From: Lindgomyces ingoldianus | Lineage: Eukaryota > Ascomycota > Dothideomycetes > Pleosporales > Lindgomycetaceae | DNA: 64,000 bases | Direction: 5' to 3' | NCBI RefSeq assembly: GCF_010093535.1 | Contig: NW_022985192.1 | Span: forward strand, 107,369-171,368 | Shown: positions 34,822 to 45,859 of the stretch, piece by piece | How positions within the stretch are numbered: position 1 is the stretch's first letter | How the letters are laid out: the number at the start of each line of letters is the position of its first letter | Notes under the pieces: generated by a model | Seen by the model: only the letters and a program-made list of their open reading frames with translations | Told to the model about the DNA's origin: nothing | The model's database searches: none | Program-made: the position numbers and the translations under genes

Positions 34822-35304
34822 GAAATGAGCGGTTCGCTCGTCAATGCTAGAAATTGTTCCTAGCTACTCGCAGCAGGCCCCTGCTTCTTTATATAAGGCC
34901 GAGGGAGAATTAAAGAAGGCCCCTTACAACCGCGAAATCTCTTAACAAAGATAATTCAAATATACAGCACAGGACGTACAGAACAGCTCACGCAACCATT
35001 TTGCGCTGGCCCAGTTCTAGGCTGCGTATCCGGGCGGCCCATTTCTCGGGCACGAGAATCGACTTGCGTGTGGCCTACTTCAGGGCCTTATCGTCAGACT
35101 GCCACTAAGGCTGCCTTGCGCGCAAAGCTGACTGAAATTTATGGCCAGGATTGTTCTTTATGCACCACTAGAGTTGGACTGGTTAATGGGATTTAGGTGG
35201 AAAGGTGAGACGAGGTTAAGCTGGACGTAGTATTGCGTACAAATAGCGCATATGGCTTAATTAAAAGAGGAAATGGGTGGAGGTCAGTTGGTCGATAATA
35301 TGAG
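34822..35304. other. Intergenic between membrane-protein gene and the nested transposon block
   Basis: No gene recognised. Composition is still balanced up to the transposon border at 35305. Confidence 0.55.
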
Positions 35305-35312
35305 CGGAGATT
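35305..35312. repeat. Left 8-bp target site duplication of the nested hAT element
   Basis: CGGAGATT directly precedes the terminal CAGCGTTCC and recurs exactly at 45710-45717, directly after the opposite terminus, 10.4 kb away. Confidence 0.88.
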
Positions 35313-36008
35313 CAGCGTTCCTAACCGTACGTAATACGTTTCAACTCGCCGTTTTTTAGGCTGTAACTTCTTAGTTTGTTAGTACATTTTAACATAAAGA
35401 GAGAATTTAAATCCACTTATAGGGCGTAACTGTTACAGCTTACAATCCTCCTATATTTTAATAGCTTGTAAGACGTTACAGCATATATAGTCTACTAAGT
35501 CCCCTATTTTACTGTAAATATAACCTTGCTAGAGCTAGTTTTTCTATAGTTAGAAAGCCTTAATTATTAAACTAAAAAGCTTATTTTTATTATAAGTAAT
35601 AGTCCTTTTACTTTTAAAAAAGGACCTTTTATAATTACAGCTTATAAAAGGAATAAATAAGAAGTTAAAAGTAATTTTATATAGTATAAAGTAAAAAAGT
35701 TGTCTAACTTGTTCTTACTAAGTAAGAGAGTTAGTAAACAAAGGGCTGTTATTATTAGCTATAGTAATGTCTTTATAGTAGCTATTATAGTACTACTGTA
35801 ACTCTATTATTTTCTACTGCTTTTTATATAAGCAGCTGCTAGTAAGAAGGCTTATGTTAATAAAAAAAGTCTTTTTAAAGCTTTTATTATAATAGTTACT
35901 ACTAGGTAACTTGTGTTGCGTAGGCTTTTAGGTAATGTTATTATTATTAGCCTTAGCCTTAGCCTCTATATTAACATACTTTTAAAAAATAGCTTTTATT
36001 AAAGCCTT

Positions 36009-36106
36009 TGTTGAATGGGCTCCGACAGCTAGCTGCTTATGGTATGAGCACTTAAGTAGCAAGAGTAAGAGTGGTGTACAGTGTGCACAGCGTACAAGGT
36101 AGGTAA
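36009..36106. repeat. Left LTR, visible part
   Basis: The first 98 bases match 42853-42950 (both end TACAAGGTAGGTAA at the gap), with about a dozen transition differences. The rest is hidden in the run of N. Confidence 0.7.
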
Positions 36107-36481
36107 NNNNNNNNNNNNNNNNNNNNNNNNNNNNNNNNNNNNNNNNNNNNNNNNNNNNNNNNNNNNNNNNNNNNNNNNNNNNNNNNNNNNNNNNNNNNNN
36201 NNNNNNNNNNNNNNNNNNNNNNNNNNNNNNNNNNNNNNNNNNNNNNNNNNNNNNNNNNNNNNNNNNNNNNNNNNNNNNNNNNNNNNNNNNNNNNNNNNNN
36301 NNNNNNNNNNNNNNNNNNNNNNNNNNNNNNNNNNNNNNNNNNNNNNNNNNNNNNNNNNNNNNNNNNNNNNNNNNNNNNNNNNNNNNNNNNNNNNNNNNNN
36401 NNNNNNNNNNNNNNNNNNNNNNNNNNNNNNNNNNNNNNNNNNNNNNNNNNNNNNNNNNNNNNNNNNNNNNNNNNNNNNNNN
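36107..36481. other. Assembly gap (375 N)
   Basis: Unresolved bases inside the left LTR and the adjoining part of the retrotransposon. The true length is not known from the sequence. Confidence 0.99.
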
Positions 36482-39400
36482 TATAAACTATTTTATGTAG
36501 GGTTTTATACTAGAATAGTGTAGGATCTTTGCATAAGCAGGTGTGTAGGGAGGTGTATATAATAAGGTCTTTTCTTTTTCTTTACTTTCTTTTTTTTATC
36601 CTTTACTTTCTAAGCCCTACTGTACTATTCCCTAGCTCTTTTCTCTTTTTGTACAGTGCTGACAGTAACAGATACTCCCGCCTGCACACACACTAAGAGA
36701 GAGAGAGAGAGAGATGTCTCTCTAGCCTTCCTCCTCTACCTCTAGCGCTGTTAGTGCGGGCGTCTTTAACGTCCTTGTGCAGTCTAGCAGCCTAGGGCGC
36801 ATTTGCGTTACCTTTTTAACTAGTTTTACTACTAATTAGTAGTTTATTTAGTGTCTTAGCATAAATATATAAATCTTTTAGCTCTTCTGCTTTCTTTTTA
36901 TATAAAATGCTAATTATAGATAGGCTAAGAAGCAGCATATAGCAGCTTTACTATTTTATAATATTAACATTGTTTTACCTACTAGCACTAATCTGCAGCT
37001 GTAGGCAGTAAAAGTTGTGTGTTATAAGAGGTACTTCTGTGTAGTTTTAGTTTAAAGTTATAGTTAAGTTCTAGCAACTTTATATACTTATTATTATAGC
37101 AGCACTACTAGTGCCTCTCTTTTTATTAAGTGTTATGTGTTAGCTAACTTCTAGGCTAATGCCTGCGCTTTATGCGTATAGCAGAGCTGTAGTCTGCATT
37201 ATAACTACTATATGTAAGGGGTGGTAGCTTTTTCTTCTTCTATATACTAGATAAATAGACTATCTTTTTTACATATCCTTCTTTTCTAATCTTGTAATAA
37301 AAAAAATAAGTGCGTATAATAAAAAAAATAAAAAAAATAGGCTTTATATAAAGGCGTTTTTAGTCTAGTTAGTCTAGAGCATCTTTACGCACAGGATCTA
37401 GCTAGTCCACAGATGCTTCTATCTAGATAGAGAGGCAGTTAGTTAGAACTAATAATTAAAAAGCCTAGTTTAGTGTTTTCTTTATACATGCATTTACTAA
37501 GTTATTTTTACTATTAATTTACTTTATTTTAGTAATTTCTCTCTTCTTATATAATTTATAGAGTAATATAATGTTAATTATAAGTTACTTTTTACTAGTA
37601 GTGCCTAGCTTAACAAGGTAATTATACAGAAACCTTAAATTTATGTAGATTACTACTAAAATTAGTAGCAGTTTAAGCATTTATATAATTTGCTATAAAG
37701 TTATACTAAGTGTAATTACATTATTAAACCTTTTAACTATTTTATATAGTTTGCTAGTAAAGACACTTCTAGTTACTTTTTTACACTTAGTAGAATTCTA
37801 GTGTATAATATTGCCTAGTATTTTAAAGTAGTTGCTTTACTCTATATAGTCTTTATTACTTAATATAATTAAGAATTTTAGCTATAAGCTAAGGTTTTTA
37901 TTATTAGTAAATAATTTATTTATAAAGATAAACAGCTTTGCATAATTAAGCTATAATAGTAGAAAGGTAAGACTGCGCTTACTGTTATCTATCTACTATT
38001 AGATTTATGTGTTAAGTGTGTTAATATTATTATATAAAAGGTCTGTAGTTTATACAGCAATAGACAAGTTAAATACTACCTTTAGTTAAAACATAAATGC
38101 AATGTATGCCTTTTTTACACATTACTTAATATATTATTATGCAGCATTTTTATTCTTTAGGTTAATTATATAAAGGTAGCTTACTTATCTCTTCTAAGTA
38201 AGAACTACTATATTGTGCGTAAGCTTAATCTTTCTACTATTAAACTTAATAGGCTGCTTCTCTACTAGAATAGTTTTACTTTTTATGTAGAACTTTACCT
38301 TCTATAGTTTTTTTTCTTCTCTTTATGTAAAATTCTTTATTATAATACTTAAAGTGTTATCTGTTTACAGGCTAGTAATACTAAAAGTGTGCTCTCCTTT
38401 ATTAGTAATTAAGAGGTAAGGGTTATATAAAAAGATGTGCATGTGTAGCTTTTTTTTATAGTAGTTATAGTATGTCTTAAACTAATACAGTCCTAATTTA
38501 GCAGCTTTATATAAAGGTTGTATAACCTAGAGTATTATATTTAGTAGAAAGCTCTAGCGCATCTTCTTTAGTAGCTTTATATACAGTGTGCGCATAAGCT
38601 TATCTGTTAATTAGATGTATACTTATGTAATATTACGCAGTTTAAAATGCATTCTGTACATAGCTTTTAGGCTTACTTTTATAGCTAAAAGTAGTCTTTA
38701 GCTTATTCTCTAAATAGTTAGTAACTAAGTAAGAATTTTTCTTTTCTTTTTATCTAAGTAGCTAGCAAACACTAGGCAGGATTTCTTATATAGTTAGGTT
38801 GTTTTACCTTTTACTTTTTATATAAGGTAGAGGTTAAAAATCTAACCTTTATACTTTATTAAGTTGTACGCTATAACCTTAAAAGTGCTGTTAGTAATTA
38901 AAGTGTTTATCTTTATATAGTCTAATTCTTTAAATAGTTTTCTAGGTGTAGTAATTACACTATCTGTATAGAGCTTAATAAATAAGGCCTAATTATTTTT
39001 CTTTTTTTAGGTTAAGAATACCTAGTTTAGACTTTATGTAAGTTTTCTTTACTTTTTACTTCTTCTAGTATCTATATCTTCCCTTTGCACTAGTGCAGCA
39101 TTGCTATCCTAAGGGGCTTAGTCTATAGTAGGCTCTAGTTCTACCTTTATAACATTTTTATAAAGCTGTTCTCTTTTCCTTTTCTTTAGAAAATTTTTTT
39201 ACATAAGAATTAGTTTATCTAGGTTATTTATTATAGGTAGGCTATTTTTTTCTTTTTCTTTATAGTATAGTTTAACCTGTGTATATTAAAGCTTTAGTAG
39301 GCTATTTTTTTTTTAATAATAATGTCTCTTTTTTTAATGCTCTTAATCTTATATAGGCTAGTCTAGCTTTTTTTCTCTCTCTATGCTATAATCTTTAAGC

Positions 39401-39521
39401 TAAGAAGAAAGTTAAAAACTTTATATGTTATAAAGCTATTATAAGTGTTAATTACATAATTAATATTTACTTTTATATAGTCCTTTTAAAGTATTTTTAT
39501 TGCCTTTTATATAGCGCTTAC

Positions 39522-39704
39522 TTATGTAATAATGTTTAGTAATAGTAAAGAGTCTAGGTTAATTCTTAGGTATGCCCTAAAGACTAGCAGTGTGGGTACT
39601 AGACTGTGTGGGCTAGCTGTGTTATTTAGAGCCTTAACTGCTATCTGCAGGATAGCCTTATTATCTGTACAGTTACCTAGCTTAGTCTTTAGGATGTTAA
39701 ACAC
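39522..39704 (-). pseudogene. Fragment of a retrotransposon polyprotein (integrase C-terminal region)
   Basis: The reverse-strand translation includes NKAILQIAVKALNNTA and LVPTLLVFRAYLRI, which I recognise as the conserved block of fungal retrotransposon polyproteins following the integrase core. It is a short island between RIP-made stops. It fixes the orientation of the retrotransposon as reverse. Confidence 0.6.
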
Positions 39705-42459
39705 TTATTAAAAAGGTGCGTGTGCGCGCTTAACCTTTCTAACTACCTAATGTGCTTCTATAGGCATTTGCCTACATGTAGCTTTTATAATCTTTGCATA
39801 AGCTTAAAAATCCTCTAAAGCAAAGTTTATACTAAAGTTATGCATAATATAGTCTAGAGGTCCTTAATAGGTGTTAATTTAGCATTTGCACAGTGCATCC
39901 TAGGTATCTTGTGCAGACATAGATTTTAGAAATATAGTAGCCTAAAATAATGTGTTTACATTAATAACATGTAAGACATCTTTATTATTAATTTATATAA
40001 CATTAATAACAACTTTATAGTTAAAGTAGGTGTTATTTTTAATTATAAACTTAAATTTTTATAGGGCTTAGTTATATAATTAGTAGAGGTAGCAGAACTT
40101 CTTAATCTCTTCTAGCACTACAGCATTAATGTTGTAGCTAGCGCTAGTTAGCATCTTCTAAAGTCTCTCTGTGCAGGGGTGTCTAAATTAGCAGTAGAGG
40201 CAGTAGAGTTCTAATTTAGTAAAGAAAGACATAAATTCTTTTTTACTAATATTAAAAAAAAAGTGTCTTTATTTTTATATAATAAGTACTATAGTTTTGT
40301 CTTTACATATAATAACATTTAAAATGTTATTAAAGTATACCCTAAATTAGTTAGCATTTGCTAGTAATAGCAGAAATAGTATTAGAGTCTTTAAAATGTA
40401 GTATGTAACTAAACTAATTAAGTTCTAGATTTATACAGTACTAATTAATCTCTTTAGTGTCTAGCCTCTAAAGCTAATATCTATTTAGCTAGGTATCTAA
40501 TTAATTTTTATATATAAGTTCTTTTATATGTACGCCTTAAGTTAAGACTTACTAACAGTAAAGATCTTTACTGCGCCTATGTCTTATAGTTTACCTTAGT
40601 ATACTATATAGTATTAGTTATTAAAGATAAACTGCTTAGCATATTCTTTAGGTTTAATGCTGTAGATGTCCTTTTTTATTACATAGTGTAAATAAGTAGT
40701 AGAGGTAAAGTAGTTAATAGCTTTCTTAGCATTTTTACTCTTTTATTTTATTTTTTTTATATTATGTAAATTATTTTTTTCTTTAGAGTAACCTTTAAAG
40801 TCTTAAATATATAAGGTAATAGCTTTATATAATAAAGTTTTATTATAGAAATTTTTATATAAGGTAACATACTAGTTCTTTGCTTATGTATAGTTATTAT
40901 ATAAGTAGTTTAATAACTAATATTCTTTCTTATAGCAGACAAAGCACTTCTTTATCTATGTGCAGTTGTCTTTAGATTATAGCCTAAACTTAGATAAAGA
41001 TCTTCTATGTTGTCTTTTTTTATATAGAGAGAAGCTTCCTTTTTATTATGCAGACTTTTATTATGTAGAGTTATATTAGTAGTCTATATAGTATGCATTA
41101 GGCAGTTCTTAGAGGTATTAGTTTACCTTTTAGTCTATAGTAACTTAAAGTAATGCCTATAGGTTACTAAATAAGGCTTTACATAAGGGCTTAATAGTAA
41201 ACATAGCATGTTCTAGTTCTAGTTATCTTTAACAGGCTTATATAACAGCAGTGTGCAGTAGAATATCCTTTTAAAATTCTGTTCTTAGTGCTCTTTATAT
41301 AAGTGTAAGCTTATTAATTATTGTTTTAAGAACTTTATATAAACTCTTATTAAAGTTTTTTTATTAGCATTATGTAAAGGTTATTATTATCTAGTTTGTC
41401 TAGTACTAGCTATAGTTTACATTAGTGTTAAAGTAACTACTTAAGGTGTTGTATAAATGCTTCTAGTTATGTCTAGGGCCTATGTTATACATATAGTACA
41501 TATTTACCTAACTTTTTAGAATATCTAGAAAGATGTCTATGTACTAAGTTTTCTAAATATTTAGCTATTAATATAAATTAATAAAGATCCTTATTTTATT
41601 TATAAAAATGTTATATAGTTAACTTATATAGTTATTATTTTTTTTTATACTTTTTAAAATTATATAATCTTATCTACTAGAAGTTTTTCTTTAGTAGTTT
41701 CCCTTTAGAGTAGAAGTTTGTACAGGCTGTAATATAGTATAGATTGTGCAGGTGGTATTAGTAGTGCATACACTACTGCAGGCGGTGGTGTGTACAATTA
41801 AGGGTGTGGAGCAGGCGTTAGGTAGGGTGGCATGTATTGTTTGTACAGTAATTAGTGTAGTGCTAGCTAGAGTGTAGAAGCAAGTAATGCTAGTATGTTT
41901 AGTGTTAATAGCAGCATTATGTTTAGTCTGCTTCTGTGCAGAGCCTTATATAGTAATAAGGGTTATGTATAAAGCTTTTTTAGTGTAATTGCTTTTTCTT
42001 ATGCTATATTATACAGCTTCTAGGCTTAGGTACCTTTAGTGCCTAGCTATAGTGTAATTTCTTTATTCTCTAGCACTTATATAAGCTTTTTTTTAAATAT
42101 ACAGCTAAGTGCTAAAAAGTCTTATAGTATTTATCTTTTAAAATTCTTTATATACGCACTTAAAAAAGTAGCGCCCTTCTAAGTTATTATATATAAATTA
42201 GTAATTATATAACTTATATATAATTAAGTTTATAGGCTTATTAAAGCCTTTAACATATTAATCTTATTATTCTAGTACTTTAGGCTAGTCTTATTTTATA
42301 GTGTTGCCTCTAATATCTTTATATCTTTTATAAGTTATTTATATAATAGAAATTATTTTTTATTTTTTTTATTATTATGCAAAGTTATTAGTTACTAATA
42401 AAATTTTATTATAATAGTATAGTTAATTACTTTTCTAGTAAATTACACAGGTACTACTG

Positions 42460-42815
42460 TTATCTAGCTACTAGGTTGTGCAGCTTTAATAGCTTTAGTG
42501 TGTGCCTTACACTATCTTCTTTTTACTTTGTACAGTAGTAGAGCTTACTGTATAATGTAAAGAATTAATGTGCTATTATCTAGCTACTAGGTTATGTAGC
42601 TTTAGTAGCTTTAGTGTGTGTCTTATACTATCTTCTTTTTACTTTATACAGTAGCAGAGCTTACTATATAATGTAAAGAATTAATCTACTATTCTAAAAA
42701 ATAAGTAACTAAATAAAGTACCTTATAAAGTGTAAGTACTCTACTATTACTTTTTCTAAGAAATAAGTAATAAAATAAAGTACTTTATAAAGTATAAGTA
42801 CTTTATTATTACTTT
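42460..42815. repeat. Two adjacent tandem duplications inside the retrotransposon
   Basis: A unit of about 116 bp (starting TTATCTAGCTACTAGGTT) at 42460 recurs at 42576, and a second unit of about 62 bp (starting ATAAGTAA) near 42701 recurs near 42763. The copies differ by scattered transitions. They lie just inside the right LTR, i.e. in the leader side of this reversed element. Confidence 0.75.
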
Positions 42816-42852
42816 TGCTAATTTATAGTTAATTAAATTAACTACTAATTAG

Positions 42853-43132
42853 TGTTAAATAGGCTCTAACAGCTAGCTGCTTATAGTATAAGCACTTAAG
42901 TAGCAAGAGTAAGAGTAGTGTACAGTGTGCATAGTGTACAAGGTAGGTAAAGTAAGGGCAACATGTTTCTAGTTCTATTGCTCTTATTTTTCCTCTGTAC
43001 AGAGGAAAAGGGGGATATCTAGATGTTCGCGCACAGAGGTTCGCGCACAAGCATCATGTGACATAGATACGTGATCCTGCTCGTGCGCGATCGTTTGTAT
43101 CCAGGCCGCGACGCTGCTGCTGCGTACAGACA
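42853..43132. repeat. Right LTR of the nested retrotransposon (280 bp)
   Basis: Starts TGTTAAATAGG and ends GTACAGACA, followed by CCTT as outside the left LTR. Its second half (from about 43020) keeps many CG dinucleotides, including GCGCG-rich stretches, in contrast to the AT-rich interior. Confidence 0.65.
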
Positions 43133-43424
43133 CCTTAGCTTTTTTATGCTATGTAGAGTACTTTCTTTAGTAGTTCTTAAACTAAATAAGACAAAGTTAA
43201 GAGTTTAAAATTATTACTATATAGTAATAAAATATAAGTAGCTTAATAATAAACTTTTTCTAGTATATAAGCAACTTCTTTATACTAAATGCTACACTAG
43301 ATTTAAAGTAGTAATTATTACTCTTACTTTTAAGTTTATTACTTATATATAAAAGCTTAGTATAGAGGTATTATAAGTTAATAATAGACATCTAGAGAAA
43401 GCTATAGAAGCTGTTACTTTTAAA

Positions 43425-43745
43425 GTGTTTTATTATAAAGTAAAAAACTTTAAAAAACTTATAAAAGTAAGTAACCTTTTTTTATTTATTTTTAGTAATA
43501 ACCTTAGTAAGAGTAGAGTTACTAGAGATAGTAAAGTTTATAAAGTTATTATTAGTGCTTTTTTACTTATATATAAACTTAGTAATAGTGTCCTTAAGCT
43601 TAAAACAGCAAAGAAGCATAAAATAAACACTGTACTAGTGTACACTACTGTCTTATATAAGATTAAGTGTCTTAAAGCTCTAAAAAGAGTTGTTATTATT
43701 AAAAGTAGCTTAAAAAGTTATAAAAGCCTTTTATTATTTATATAA
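43425..43745 (+). pseudogene. Relict 106-codon frame in hAT copy 2
   Basis: Counterpart of the frame at 581-901, of the same length and also without a stop. Every amino-acid difference is explained by a C/T or G/A transition. Not regarded as a functional gene. Confidence 0.35.
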
Positions 43746-44084
43746 TGCTAGCACTATGTTTACAAAATTATAAAGTTTTCTAACAACTTTATAGTAGTAA
43801 TAGAGGTTAAATTATTTCTAAGAAGCTACTTAAGTAAGCTTTACTTTAAAAGCGCTTATTTTTTTACTATAAATAACTGCTTTTACTACTAGCTAGATTA
43901 TATAGCTAGCGCAGCGTATATAGTGCTTAGAGGTAAGGGGCATATTAAGATATTAGGTAAGAGTAAAAATAATCTTATTATTATTATTTAACATATTATT
44001 AGCTACTAAATAATAAAATTTTAACATAATTTTAAAGTTATTAATAACTTTAATAATCTCTAGCGCTTAATTTACTCTAGTATA

Positions 44085-44089
44085 GTTAC
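44085..44089. repeat. Left 5-bp target duplication of the solo LTR
   Basis: GTTAC, repeated at 44291-44295. The uninterrupted site is present in the other hAT copy near 1240 as GTTACTGTACAGG. Confidence 0.9.
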
Positions 44090-44290
44090 TGTAAGGCCGG
44101 ATGTCCCAGAACGGGCCAGTATGGCCTCACCTAACCTGTTTGGAGGTCGTATGACCTGTGCTTCGTATATAAGCATAAATCCTAACAAGCGAAGCTTAGC
44201 AGCGATTCGTCTCTCTTACAATACACTCCTATCTTTCTCTAAAAGCTTGCTCTTAGTGCTATCTGTGCTACTTACTATCCCATCTTTACA
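44090..44290. mobile_element. 201-bp solo LTR inserted in the hAT copy
   Basis: The segment starts TGTAAGGCCGG and ends CATCTTTACA, so it has the TGTAA...TTACA termini of an LTR, and is flanked by GTTAC on both sides. The other hAT copy has the empty site with a single GTTAC. A TATA-like CGTATATAAGC lies near 44165-44175, as expected for an LTR promoter. No internal element is left, so it formed by LTR-LTR recombination, or is a very small non-autonomous element. Unlike its surroundings it keeps a balanced composition and CG dinucleotides, so it arrived after the RIP that degraded the hAT copy, or was too short to be recognised by RIP. Confidence 0.88.
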
Positions 44291-45709
44291 GTTACTATAC
44301 AGGTTGCAAAAGCTAATTAAGATGTTATAGTGTTAGTAGTTAACATCTATGTAGTATTATTAGTTAGTGTTTAGTTTAATAAAAAATGCTAAAACACTAA
44401 ACTAATAAGCTAAGGTACACTTACTAACAAAGTGTAATACTACACCTAGAAAAGAGAGGTAGTTTAGAGAAGTCTATATATTAACACTTAATATAATTTT
44501 GTTTTAGGCTATTCTTAGCATTATTTAAATCTCCTGCTTCTGCTGCGTATATCCCTACTACATGTAGGACAAATATGTAGTGTTAAACGCTAGAAGGGCA
44601 GCAAAAAGATTAGCTTTATTTTAGGTAATAATACTCTAAAGTTCTGCTAATAATACTATATAAAAAGAAATATTATAAAGTATTACTTAGTTAATAACTA
44701 CTACTTATAAAGCTTTCTCTTACTAAACACTATAAAAGATAATATATAATAAGCCTATAACTTTATAAGTTACTTTAAATAGACTTAAAGAAATTCTTAG
44801 CTTTTTAAGTAAAAAAGCACTTTTACTTTTTCTACTAATGTCTATCTAGTGCTTTTTTCTAAAGTAGTAGATAATATAAGTGTAACTATTAACTTTCTTT
44901 ACTTTTTTATAATTACTCTTAGTATAGCACCTTCTGCAGAGCTATAACTTTATTCTAGAGGTGTTTTTTTTATTATTATACACTAAATTAGCTTTATAAA
45001 GCTATATCTAAGATAACTAATAATTACTATATAATTAGCTTTTATGCTTTACTTAGTATCTAAGCTTTTTTAGCTTTAACTTTCTATTTCTTATCTAGAT
45101 ATTATTTTACTTAATAATAAATAATACTTTATTATTAAAAGTAAAGTTGTCTAAGTACTTTTTTATAAAAGCTAAGAGACTATTAGATAGCATACTATTA
45201 TAAAAAAAAACTAAGAACTCTAATAATAAAGACTTTAATTAGGCAAGTTAATAAAAACTAGTGTAATAAGTAACTCTAGTTTAGTAAGAAAAGCTAGCTT
45301 AAAAGAATTCTTAGAATAAGGCTGTACACCTGCTATACTAAAGAAACTAGGACATCTAGCTTATAATAAGTAAGTTTATAAGTAATTATAATTCTTAACT
45401 AAAATTATAAAATCTTATGCTTTAATCTTTTTTTTTGCTAGCTTCTTAATTATTATATAAACTACAGAGTTTTTACTTAATTATTACTTTAAAAACATAA
45501 CTTTAAACACCCTTCTAACGCGTCCCTATAGCTGTCTAATAAGACCTTATATTACTAGGAAATATTGTCTCTCTAAGACGTATTACGGTCTGTAATAGGA
45601 GCTGGCTCCTACGTACGTTACGGCTCACACTCCTCCTACGTTTCAACGGCTCACGTGACTGCTACGTTCACGTATCTACGAGTCGTAGTACGTACGGTTG
45701 GGAACGCTG

Positions 45710-45717
45710 CGGAGATT
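45710..45717. repeat. Right 8-bp target site duplication of the nested hAT element
   Basis: CGGAGATT, identical to 35305-35312. Confidence 0.88.
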
Positions 45718-45859
45718 ATCAATCGATTCTGGCCACTCAACTATAATCAACGCCATTTCTATAGCTCCTACTGCCGCTCGCAATAGTAGAAGCCTACGAA
45801 ACCATGAATAACATCTTACTAGAGCCTCTCCAGAACGGTCTTTCAAACCAGAGGTTAGA

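Larger units (their letters stand above)
36009..43132 (-). mobile_element. RIP-degraded LTR retrotransposon nested in the hAT element
   Basis: Near-identical sequences start at 36009 (TGTTGAATGGGCTC) and 42853 (TGTTAAATAGGCTC) and run on in parallel, with C/T and G/A differences; these are the two LTRs. The right LTR can be followed to 43132 (ends ACAGACA; 280 bp), and CCTT flanks both sides (36005-36008, 43133-43136). The left LTR runs into the assembly gap. On the reverse strand a 60-codon frame (39522-39704) contains a block like KAILQIAVKALNNTA...LVPTLLVF, known from fungal retrotransposon polyproteins after the integrase core. Its place in the middle of the element, with about 3.4 kb downstream, suits the copia gene order, but this is inference. 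Everything else is broken by stops and is extremely AT-rich. Confidence 0.75.
35313..45709 (+). mobile_element. hAT-type DNA transposon, copy 2, with nested insertions
   Basis: The left terminus reads CAGCGTTCCTAACCGTACGT and the right terminus, on the reverse strand, reads CAGCGTTCCCAACCGTACGT, so these are inverted repeats. The 8-bp CGGAGATT duplicates on both sides (35305-35312 and 45710-45717), which proves that both ends belong to one insertion. Its own sequence is 35313-36008 plus 43133-45709, about 3.3 kb, minus a 201-bp solo LTR and its duplication. The remainder is an LTR retrotransposon that landed inside. The right part (43360-45709) matches the copy at 516-2683. The body is AT-rich with stops throughout, as RIP leaves it; the final 190 bp remain CG-rich. 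The transposase cannot be read. The hAT assignment rests on the CAG ends and the duplication length. Confidence 0.85.

Noticed and set aside
36081..36500. Open frame of 139 codons
   Set aside because: It consists almost wholly of the run of N and has no meaning.
44121..44330. 69-codon frame in the second hAT copy
   Set aside because: It lies in the solo LTR and crosses its border; no protein similarity.
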